DNA of 64,000 bases. Origin: Hippasteria phrygiana. Its lineage: Eukaryota; Echinodermata; Asteroidea; Valvatida; Goniasteridae. Shown piece after piece: positions 33,401-45,400 of the stretch (position 1 is the first letter of the stretch; each line of letters begins with the position of its first letter). The DNA is taken from the NCBI GenBank assembly GCA_037893225.1, contig JAZGUH010000375.1, positions 806,001 through 870,000 of the forward strand, in the 5' to 3' direction. Made by a program: the position numbers and the translations under genes. The notes under the pieces were generated by a model, which made no database searches, had not been told where the DNA came from, and saw only the letters and a program-made list of their open reading frames with translations.

Positions 33401-36400
33401 TGGCTAGCACCGGAGCTGGCTAGCCCCGGAGCTGGCTAGCCCCGGAGCTGGCTAGCACCGGAGCTGCCTAGCCCCGGAGCTGGCTAGCCCCGGAGCTGGC
33501 TCGCCCCGGAGCTGGCTAGCACCGGAGCTGGCTAGCCCCGGAGCTGGCTAGCCCCGGAGCTGGCTAGCCCCGGAGCTGGCTAGCCCCGGAGCTGGCTAGC
33601 CCCGGAGCTGGCTAGCCCCGGAGCTGGCTAGCCCCGGAGCTGGCTAGCCCCGGAGCTGGCTAGCCCCGGAGCTGGCTAGCCCCGGAGCTGGCTAGCACCG
33701 GAGCTGGCTAGCCCCGGAGCTGGCTAGCCCCGGAGCTGGCTCGCCCCGGAGCTGGCTAGCACCGGAGCTGGCTAGCCCCGGAGCTGGCTAGCCCCGGAGC
33801 TGGCTAGCCCCGGAGCTGGCTAGCAAAAAGGAGTCGAGTTGTGTTAAAACGACAACTCTTTTAGTTGGAGCTAGCCAGCTTCGCAGCTATCTCAAGAGTT
33901 GGTCCTCATTCTGAACCACACCTGTGTGGGCAGAGTTAACCCCTGTGTTGTTAGTGGTTGCTAGTGATTGTTAGTGATTAAAAAAGGTATTGGCCTGTAT
34001 GCTCCTGTGAGATTTGAAAAATGGAAGGTCAATCAGGGGTAGTGATATTTCTAAAGCTGTGCAACGTTTTTCTGATAATTATCTTCTGATAACCATCTCT
34101 GAATATGCAGTGCTGTGGTTGGTTGGTGTTGGGAAAATCCTGAAATAAGTGCATCTTTCATGAAGTAGTGGTGGGATATAAATCCGGATTTTTTAGGTTT
34201 AAATTCCACCGGATATTCGAAAGCAACCTTAAAAAATTAAGCCTTCCATTTGTATTGAAAAACAACTGGAACATCCTTCAATTTGCTCCATGGTCTCTGA
34301 TTGTAACTGCATTCACTTACAAGTGGTCTTCTTGGTATATGAATAGCCTGCCCATCTATTTTTTTTTATCAACATTACAGCTCTGGAGTGTTTTTGTAAA
34401 GGCCCAGTGGTTACTGAATCCTGCAAATTATATCCCGTCATTGGGATGGCTTTTTATGCGGCACCTCACTCGTCACTTTTTGTTGGCATGACTGTGAGCT
34501 AGATGGGAACTTCCGGTGAAATCAGATAACCGTTATCCGGTTTGAACGAAATTAGGATAAACGGATATTGAAATCTCCGATTTCTCCCACCACTATCACG
34601 AATGCAGAACATCGGTGAATCTGAGATATATGTATGTAATGATAATAACCCAGTTCGGTATCTCAAAGATCAAGGGTTATTCTGGATAGAATTGCTGACC
34701 TAATGTCACGCCATGTTACGTGAACGCCCATTCTGATTGAATTTAACACGTGCGCGTTGTGCGACCACCTTTTACATTCACACACGCGCGTTAGGTCACG
34801 CGGGTCATTCGGGATAAAATGTCATTGTGCACATGCGCAGTTGAAATACTGAACTGGCTTAATAGTGAAAATCGGTACTTTATTATCAATTATGGTGGTG
34901 TGTTTTATATTATCGTTTCTTCACTTGTCCGATCACGCTCCACATTACGTGTATTTTTATCCATTTATTGCAGAACCAATCTCAAGTAATCCGGCCGACC
35001 TTTTTCACTGGTTACCGAAGGAGCACATGTGTGTATTAGTATATTTGGTAAGTGGAGGCATACCAGTGATCCCATATTGTGATGTATGCATCTGTCACCG
35101 TGCTCACTCCTATGGAGCGGTTTGTCTAGTGCATCAGATTCAAGATCATACTACAGATTGTGGGTTCCAGTCCCTGAGCAAGACACTCACAAATTGCATC
35201 TCTCCACTCGCGAGTAAAATGTACTCATTTAATGAGTAACCACAGGTAACCAATAAATGGGTACCTGTAGTGAGGGCAGTGGTGTTCCTACATTAGACTG
35301 GTGCCGGGAAGAAAGGGTAACAAAAGGAAGAATGGGACCCCACAAGGTAGTCTTTAGAAATCTTGGTCCCCACCGGGAAAATGCTTTGGAGTTTGAGATT
35401 TTAATAGGAAAAAAGGAGAATAGTAGTAGGGAAGTAATGGTGGACAATTGTGGTACCCCCCCCGTAAGGGTGCATCTGTCAAGATGTGTTGCCATGTGTT
35501 TGATTAGGCCCAAACAAAAAATAGTTCTGCTTCTGGTTACCCTACCTACCCTATTTTAATGGCTGCAACAATTTTCTTTTGGAGGGGGGGGGAAAGTAAG
35601 TTTTAAAATAATAAAAAATCATAAATGCTGTAAATACCAGATTTGTAATCAAGTCAATCACAAGTCAATCACAAATCAGATCAAAAGGTAGATCACAAGT
35701 CAATCACAAGTCAGCTCACAAGCTACATGGGATAAACAATGACAAAGGAATGCTTTTGTTATATAGTGTGTCCGAATAGCTTGTTACATGGCTTGAGACC
35801 AGAATTGTGAAGTGACTTGTGATGACTTGTGATTGACTTGATTACAACTCAAGTAAATACTACATTTAAACCTTGACTTACACGTAGACACCTACATATG
35901 CTCAACAACCAAAAATAAATGCCCCCCAAAAAATGTCCTTACCTACCTACATGACCTACCTTATTTTCAAATACCATGTAATCGGAAGCAGAACTTTTTG
36001 GGGGGGGCTTAGCCCATGTGCGGTTAACTTGCAGCCGGGGCTGTAAACAGCCCCAAGAGAGCTGAGAAGGTTTCGGGAATGATTAACCCTAAACCACCTA
36101 GACCCTTTTTGCTAGGAACCATCCTCAATCCTCCAAAAATCCTCCGATTGCCCTCCCCCCAAAAATGTATTCACCTTCAATCCTCCAAAATCCTCGCTTG
36201 AAACACCATTCATCCTCAATCCTCCAAAATCCCCCTCGCTTAAAACACCATTCATCCTCAATCCTCCAAAATCCTCCTTTTTTTTGAAACACCATTCATC
36301 CTCAATCCTCCAAAATCCTCCTTTTTTTTGAAACACCATTCATCCTCAATCCTCCAAAATCCTCTTTTTTTGAAACACCATTCATCCTCAATCCTCCAAA

Positions 36401-39400
36401 ATCCTCTTTTTCTTGAAATACCATTCATCCTCAATCCTCCAAAATCCTCTTTTTCTTGAAATACCATTCATCCTCAATCCTCCAAAATCCTCCAAAACTA
36501 TAAGGAGGATTTTGGAGGATTGAGGTGGGTTATGGTTTAAACGGCCTGATTGAGGAGGGTGAAGGCTGGTTTATTGTCGGTCGCCGTGACCTCTCATGCA
36601 GGGTTTATACTTGATGCGGAAGCACCAGCGACTAGTCGCTGAAAGACGCTGGTGACGTCGCTACAGAGTTCAATCAATTGAACTTTGACATTGTCGCTGA
36701 CCTTACGTTTTTCATTGGGCCAATAGAATTGCCTGATCGGTAAGAAACGATAAATATGTAAATATGGCACACGTCATAAAAAAATAAATATCACTATCAA
36801 TAAGCATCGAAAACGTCCTATATTTTATTGATGAGTTTTAATATGTATTGTTATTGAAGCAGCTGGGACAGACATTAATCGCACATCAAAAAAAAGCTGC
36901 TAACTCTGATAAGTAATAATTATCACAGCTAAAATAATTGTACATTTAGCAGTGGCGATGCGTGATTGTCGCACGTCGCATTCGAATTCCAGACGCGCTG
37001 CGCGTATGCTGCGCGTGTGTTTACAAACGTCGCGTGACGACTATAAACTGCACAAAAAAGGCCTAGCGTCCAGCGACCAGCGACCATCAGCGTCGGGCAA
37101 TTTTCATCGCGTGACCGACTATAAACCGGCCTTGAGTAATGTACCATCTTCAGTGCCATGATCACGGTGGATGTGTGCTCTTTCGAAATCTAAAAAAATG
37201 ATTCTAACCAAGCTTTGCCTGCCCACCCCGCTCTCTCCTGCCCACCAGGTGACGGTGATGCACTCAATGCAAGCGGGCTACATGGACAAGGCCCAGAAGT
37301 ACACGGACAAGGCCCTGCTGCAGATTGAGAAGCTGAAGATACTAGATTCCCATTCCATCCTGTCGGCCTTCCAGCTCATGTTGCTCGAGCACATCATCAT
37401 GTGTCGTCTGGTCATGGGCCAGAAGTCCCTGGCTGTTCAAGAGGTCAGGATCCCCATCCAATCTTGGGTTTTGCTTTCATTTTCAAAAGACAGCTGGCAG
37501 GAGCAGGTTTGAAGCAGTGGTCTGCGGCTTTCTGATCCGGTGCTCTGCCAACTGAGTTTTTTTGCTATCAAAATTTGTCGATATCTTTGTTTATGGAGTT
37601 TTATTTGTTGCTATTTGTTAAAATTTTATTTATTGAGTAAATGTTTCTCTTTTTTTGGGGGGGGGGTAAGGCCAAGTAGAAAAAAGTACCAGTTGATCGT
37701 CCGGGTTTTTTCAAAACGAGGATGAGGTCCTTTTTATTTGGTATAGTGTACATGATTGGTAATCCTCCAATTTTTTGTTTACTGAATTATTACGAAATAC
37801 CTTACTAGACTGTAAGTTAATAGTAGATTCAATCATCCTGTGAAATGATGGCACCTGGTGTGCTGTCGTTTTCAAGAAAAGTTGAAATTTATATCGTTTT
37901 CTGATTGTTCAGCCGAACAATCGTTGGAAAAAATTATGGTTTTTGTTTAATACTGCCCTCTATTGACCGAATGTAGTTAGTCCGCGTTGTGTCTAAAATG
38001 GGTTAACAATCCGAAAACTGGTGCCAGGTTACATATATCGTACGTGTGTGTACGTACAGGTGTGTATCCACCGTTGAACGCGGACATCCTATTGTTCCCT
38101 CTTTTGTTTGTACTTTAACTTTTTCGGAAGACTCCCATAGGTTTTGTACACAATCTCAATCGCAGACGTATTTTGGGAATCGCGGATGATATTGTTCCCT
38201 TTGTTATACGTCCACGTTTGTTTGGGAGAACAAACGCACGTCGTACGTGTAGTATACCGAAGTGACACATTGTATTCAGTCGGCTCGGCCTAGTTATGTG
38301 ACATAAATTGGGCTTATTTTACAAGAGGGCACTATAACAAATCTAGTTAACTACCGCCCGACGGTTGAAAATGAATGCCGTTTTTCTCTCGTTTTTTGTT
38401 TCACCATCCAAGACACAAAACTTTGAACAGGTCAGCGAAACGCTATTTCCTTTAAAATACTAACCCCTAAATCCGCCTAATTCCTGGGAATGGGGTTGCA
38501 GTAATTGTTGAGAGTTAAACAGAAACAAAAGGCCGGTGTACTTCATTTTTGATTGTCGAATCTTCTTCCTGCAGATCTCACAAGCGTGTCAAGTTTGTTC
38601 GCAGAATCCACGGTTACTCTCAACACATGGAGCCCAGCTGCACACGCTACTAGGTCTCTACTCGATGTCTATGAATTGTATGGAGAGCGCGGAGGCGCAG
38701 TTCAGTGCAGCTCTGGCAGTAAGTATTACCAGCATGCCTCGGCGTGCTTACCCTCGACTTATTTTATTGTAACATTTAACAGCAGGGGTGAGATTTGTCA
38801 GGATTTTTTCTGATTTCAGGATTTTATTTGGTCGGGATTTCAGAATTTTGAAAGAATCTCTTTTGCAATCTGGAATTCCTGAGGTGTTTTCAAAAAGACG
38901 TTTTTACCTGTGAAAGTGGATATAGACCAATAAAGAACGGATATTTCAAGGGGGGTGCCTTTAGGCAAGTACGAACTAAATGTTGATCTGGGGTCCTCGT
39001 GGATTTTTCGTGGATTTTTCATTTCTGGCCAATTTAACCCCTAAAACTGATGGTAAAAATTGCAGTGGAAAGTTCTACCAGTGTTCGCACTTGGACTTTT
39101 GATTCGGGAATTTTTTTACCAAGACCATGGTTAATGTAACTGTACTCACACTTGACTTATTTTTGTAACGTTTTACCGAGACGATAGTAAACATTTCATT
39201 GGTTAAATTCTGCCATTGTTCACACTTGGAAGTAACCAAGCTGTTAGTAACACGCATCTGCCCTCCCACTATCATTTGTCGTAACTTACAACCATATGAA
39301 ACATTTGTCACTAATATCAGTGACTAATGCACCATTAACCCCCAAAAATTCTAATGGTGTTATCAGTAAACTTTATCATGGCTAGCATTAAAGGTAGTAT

Positions 39401-42400
39401 GCAGCGTTTGCAAACATCAAAAATCAAAACTACTGAATTATTACAAAAACACCGTACTAATGAAAAATAGCAGTCTCAAGCATCCTGTGAAATTATGGCA
39501 CCTGGTGTGCTGTCGTGGAATAGTGGAAATGATTGTCGACCGACCATCGCTAGAAATAGTAGTCTAGTTCCCCAATCTGATAATTCCCTGACGTCTATAA
39601 ATTGCTCCATTTTGTCTGAAGTAGGGCCAGGGACCAGACTACAAGAACAGCCTTTTTCCTCTTTGTTTTCCCAGCATCTATGCACACATAACTTTAAACA
39701 GGTCAGTGTTATAGCATTTTGCTATAAATTACTAACATCCGAATCCATTCATTTCTGAATATTCCAGCAAAAAAAAAAGGTTGTATACTACATTTAACTC
39801 TCGCCTATAGCCTACAGCACGAGTAATGTTGCTATTTATAACCCTGTAGGCTGCTTCCAAATGATCAACTAGCCTGCATTCAGGTCAAGTTAGTCCAACG
39901 CAGTGTTCTAGCCAGGCATTAAATAGCGCTAGCACCCACTACGCTTTCGGGAATTAGCACTACGCTTGAATCCTGCCCCTACGCTCCACTACGCTATAAG
40001 TTTAAGAGCAAGGGTATATTCTAAACAATTTCAAGTGAACTAAATTTTGCCTATATAATCTTAAAAACTTTTCCTCAGTCAAGGGAAAGTGGCCAGGAAT
40101 TGCCTCAGATTGCACCACAGAGCATCTAGAATACAACATTTTTCAGGCCCCTTAAACGGACCCCAGACCCCACACTGTAAGGGCTTCACGCTCCACGCTC
40201 ACATTGTCCATCCTTGAGCATAATGCCCCTACGCTTAAATTTCACCCTGGCTTGAACACTGATCCAACATTTATCGACTATAGTTAACCGCAGTCCGTCG
40301 TTAAACTTGCTCCTGGCTGTCTATTTACCAGTGGGGGTCACAGGTGCTAATGTGAGTGTTTCCGGTTCCTCCACAGAGTACGACGCAAACGGAATTGTGG
40401 CAGTTTGCATCCCTCAATCTGGCAATAGTTTACCTCAGGTCCGGCAATAGGCAACAGGAGGTCAGTATCGAATCCCATTCTACTTCAACTAATGTAGTAA
40501 TTACAGCGACTCCAATTACAAAATTTACATTAACCCTGATGTTTTAGGCATTCATTTTGGGGTAAGGTACACTATATTACACAATACTATGCCAGTGTAG
40601 TAAAAGTACTGCATACTACAGTCTAATACGAACATCGTGGGATCCACAGATTTGTTTTGGTATACCGCCCGCTCCGACGCGTGCTCATTTTTCAACATGG
40701 CGGCCATTCTTTTAAATAGCCCCCTCTTGCGTCGTATTTAATGTGCGCCCTCTTTTGATTGTTCGTCAAACAATCCACAAGGGAAACTGACTAGGTAAAT
40801 TTTGAATACATACTGAGCTCACTGGCGCCGGTACGGTATTCCGGAGGTCGCAGGTTCGAATCCCGCTCCTGCCAGTTTCTCTGTTCACTTTGAAAATGTA
40901 CTCTTTTGATTGTAATTGAACATGTGGCGGCCATTGAATCATGTAATTACATGTTCATACTTTCTCAGCTTACCGAATTCTAAAGCAACAGTTAGCTTTT
41001 CCCTTTAATTATTAGGGGGAATTAATAGCCGCCTGTCACTCTTTAATTAACGTAAAGCTGCGGCCGTTTGGGAGTTACAGACAGCCCCAAATACCCGGTA
41101 CATTTTTTTAATCCATTGCCCTTTTTTTCAACAACAATGTTCGGTAAGTTTTGTACACAAAATTTGGGAGCCAAGGATGGTGTTCTGCATAGCCGAATGT
41201 TCGGTATAGCGGCGTTCCACTTTTGGTGAGGTTAGGGTTAAAGGTATGATATAGAATTGGTCGAGTTGCAGGCAGTGGTCACGCTTTGTGTGATTTGACA
41301 TAAACATGAAATTTAAAAAACCTGAAAGATACGAGAGTTACAAGAAAAGATTAGCTCTGCTTATTTTGATTCTTGAAACCGAAGTGAGCCTCTGCAGTTT
41401 TGAAGTCTTCCCGATACATTTTTTTTCGTGAAGATGACAGTATTTCGGACAAATATTTCTCGGGAGGACTGGTACCATCTTTATAAACAGTAATCTCTCG
41501 GAGTGAAACTAATTTTCTTTCTTTTTTTTGGTGGTCAATACAACCAAAGCTATATCATACCTTCAGTGCAAATTAAAATATTCATGAGCAAAAGTATAAT
41601 GTCATTAGGGCTGTACCGAATATACCGAATATTTGAATATTCGATCGCCAACCGAATACATGTATTTGAATACCTTTTTGCCGGTTCGAATATTTGAAAA
41701 AAATATATATGCACGTACAGATACGACTCTGATGCTATTTTAGTAGAAAAGTTACGGAGCTTAGCACTGTGAAATGCCGCATTTTTGTCGAAGGTAACTT
41801 TTTTTTGTGGTCGGAGGTTTTTGTTCCGGTCCGTAAAACCCTTGACACTTGACACACAAAAATATATTCCTGCAAAAACGCAGGCTGAAGTTTGGTTTCT
41901 TATCGGAACGTTACGTACCCGTAATGATCTTGATGCAACGGGCGCATGCAAAAAAATGTCGATCGAGCATTCCATAATATCAATCGCCGCACGTAAAACT
42001 GCTGCTGACGCGTGAACAAATTGATCGGCGAGTAACGAATATTCGAATATTCGTTTAAAGCCAGTTTTGAATAATCAAATACTGAATTATGCGAAAATGA
42101 ACAGCCCTAGGTGTCATTAGAGGTACAACAGTGGTGTTCAGGGGCGGATCCAGGATTTTTTGCAGGGGGGTGTTTCTGAAATTTGCCCAGAAAGGTGGCT
42201 CCCAAAATGTTCCGTCTGCGGAATTATTTTTACAAGGGGGGGGGGGGGGGGCTGACACACTTTCTCACCGTTGGTGATGCCATTTAACCTTTGTTTTGTT
42301 CTTACCCATAGGCAAAATAATTCATCATGGAGATGGTTGCGATAAATTACCTGGCTCTCATAGGAAAGCGCACATGTAAACAAAGCCATTACTGCATTAC

Positions 42401-45400
42401 ATCTTGGGTCTATTGATTATCATAGTTGGTTTTGAATCCATTTTTAACCAACACGTCTTTAAAACTTTGTTCATTTTTTTTTTTTGTATGGGGGGGATGT
42501 TTGGTGGAGTGATCTTTTTTACTGTTATTTTGATAGCATGTGATTAAGTTCCTCTGGAAATTAATATTCACCTGAACGTGGTACCATTTGTGAGGTTTTA
42601 CTTTAAAATTCACACACCAACTATTGCAACCAGTATCATAGAGCCGGGTCTATAGGTCTGAGAATTCTTTTTTCTTTCCTCTGGAATACGTTGAATTATC
42701 CTCCATTTAGATCTGGACCCAGGAAAACCGTAATATGGTTGGGTTGGCAATTCAAAATGTGGCCAAACCCCACCACCTCTGATCGTTACCCTTTACCTAG
42801 AGTGGCTTTTAGCCTTGTATTGGGTGATTTCACTTTTTTTAAAACAAAGCTGCGTAACCCTCCCTCTCTCGGTGCCAAAATGGAGCCAACTACCCTACAT
42901 ATCAAACCTATCAAGTGACAGGTTGAAACACACATAATCTGTGAGTTGGTGGGTAGATTTTTTAATAGGCTGTGATAGTTAGAATAGTAGGAGGGTTAAT
43001 TAACCCTAACCCTCCAGGGCATTTTGGCTAGAACCCTGCCAGATGCATCAGATTGCATACTTTGTCACATTGACTTGTGTGGAGAGTCCAGCAAAGTGGA
43101 GCTGTCAGCACAGATGCACTGTGCTGCGTCTGGCAGAGTTGGGGTTAAGCATATTGACTAACTCTCTCCTTTAACCCTAACCCCCTAGACTCTTTTTGCT
43201 AGGAACCATCCTCAATCCTCAAAAATCCTCCAATTGCCCTGCCCCCCAAAAATGTATTCATCCTCAATCCTCCAAATTTTTGCATTTATGTTCCTCCAAA
43301 ATCCTCCCGTTTCTCAAACACCATTCACCCTCAATCTTCCCAAAATCCTCCTATTTCTCAAACACCATTCACCCTCAATCTTCCAAAAATCCTCCTGTTT
43401 CTCAAACACCATTCATCCTCAATCCTCCAAAGTCCTCCTTTTTTTAAACACCATTCATCCTCAATCCTCAAAAAATCCTCTTTTTCTTGAAATACCATTC
43501 ATCCTCAATCCTCCAAAATCCTCCACGCTTGAAACACCATTCATCCTCAATCCTCCAAAATCCTCTTCTTCTTTTTTTAGATACCATTCATCCTCAATCC
43601 TCCAAAGTCCTCTTTTTCTTGAAATACCATTCATCCTCAATCCTCCAAAATCCTCCAAAACTGCAAGGATTTTAGAGGATTTAGGCGGGTTCGGGTTAAA
43701 GGTTCAGTTTGATACTTGCATAGCCCAAGGGAAGTAAGTTCGATAGACAATCTTGCCAAATCATCTTGTGAGGTATATGCCAAAAAGCTTGTTACATTTT
43801 CAACACTACGCCTTGACACTGTGCATCTATTCTTCAGGCATGCAACTTTTCCGTGGATCCGCGGATTTCTGCATTGTTTTTTTAATTCCGACCGCGAAAA
43901 AAATATCCACGCTTCGGCTCGTTTCCCACCGTGGCGACCGCGGAATCGTTCGCCGATCGCGATATTGCTAGCGCACATCGTCTGGCTCCGTATTTTGTAT
44001 ACATACATAGCATAGAAAGGTGCAGGACACGACTCCGTGCGCATTATGTAGCGTACCTGTACAATTTTGCCGTTTTATGAACGAGTCGCTATAGCGCCCT
44101 CTATCGACTACAGACTTATAGTCAGGTTCCGCATATTTTTTCTCGCTTGAATGAATACAATACAGTACAATCGGGATACGGACACTATACCTACATGTTG
44201 CACGCTCTGGTAAAAACGTTGGAAAAACGTGTTTGGATATCGATTTAACGTGTCAAATGTCTTCTGAAAGGAAGGACATCATCGAACGAGAAAACGGACA
44301 AGAGCATGTCAAAACTGTTGATAAAGGCATACAAAATGCTTGGAAATGGGACTGGTTGGAGATGAAAGTGGATGAAGGTCGCCAAGAAAGCCAGACTTAC
44401 TCACATAATAGAGAAGCCGAAAACATCTAAAAGGATTCATTAGTTGAGAATGTCAAGGTAACAAAAAAATTTACATCTGAATAAATGGTAAAAAATAACA
44501 AATTTTCAGCATTTTGTGTAATTTTTTTATAGAAAACATGCCACAAAATGAGGTTAAAATCTCGGCTTTCATTCCAAGTGGTCAAAAACTGCTCAGAATG
44601 CACCACAGAGCACCACAGAGTACCCCACGCCATCAGGGCTTCGCGCTACGCGCTCGCAAATTGGTGAAGATATTTTCCGCTTTTTTGGGGGCAATTGAAG
44701 AGTTGCGTGCCTGATTCTTATCAATTTGACTTCTTACACCCCCCCCCCCCCCCCTCCCAGTTATTAACGTTATTAGAGCGGATAAACCCGGAGGTCTTAC
44801 CAACGAATTCACACAGTCTCAGAGCGGCATCCTACTACGTCCAGGGTCTGCAAGCGTTCTTTCAAGCAAAATATAATGAAGCAAAGTAAGTCCACTTAGA
44901 TATTTAATTTGTTTGTTTTTTTAATTTAGAATTTCCATTGCGTGACTTTTGACATTGATGATTTTGGATAAATAGGACAAGAATACAAGTTGAGGAACAG
45001 TTGTGAACCATTGTATCATAATCGGTGAATAGATATCAGGAATGCTCACATTTCTAGATTCCAAAAATTTCCTTGGACCACTACAGACTTTAACCCTTTC
45101 CTTAACACATTTTTATTGGCTTATCTTCCCCCAGTACCACATTCTTTGTTCAGTCAAGCATAAAACCACTTACGCAGAAAAAGCAGCCGATTGCTTGTTG
45201 AATGGTTGTATTTTCAACCAAAGATTCCACCCTCAAAAATTGATGGATAAGGAAAATGTGTGTAAAGTTTGTTCCATGACAACTTCTCTTTCATATGGTG
45301 TAAAAATGAAAGTCATAACTGCAGAAATAGCAAAGTTACGGCTGTTTTCTCTTCTGGCCCACTTTATCAAACAGGAAAGTTGCTTGTCACATGAACCAAT

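Noticed and set aside
33189..33834. CRISPR-like direct repeats
   Set aside because: There are no unique spacers. The tract is a simple 16-bp tandem repeat in a eukaryotic intron.
40825..40885. Possible tRNA gene from its perfect B box
   Set aside because: The 5' half does not form an acceptor or D arm, and related fragments elsewhere look the same, so it is a SINE-type derivative.
43196..43737. ORFs of repeated [13 protein letters not shown] residues in the intron 10 minisatellite
   Set aside because: These are translation artefacts of the CCTCAATCCTCC tandem. The same occurs on the minus strand and in intron 7.
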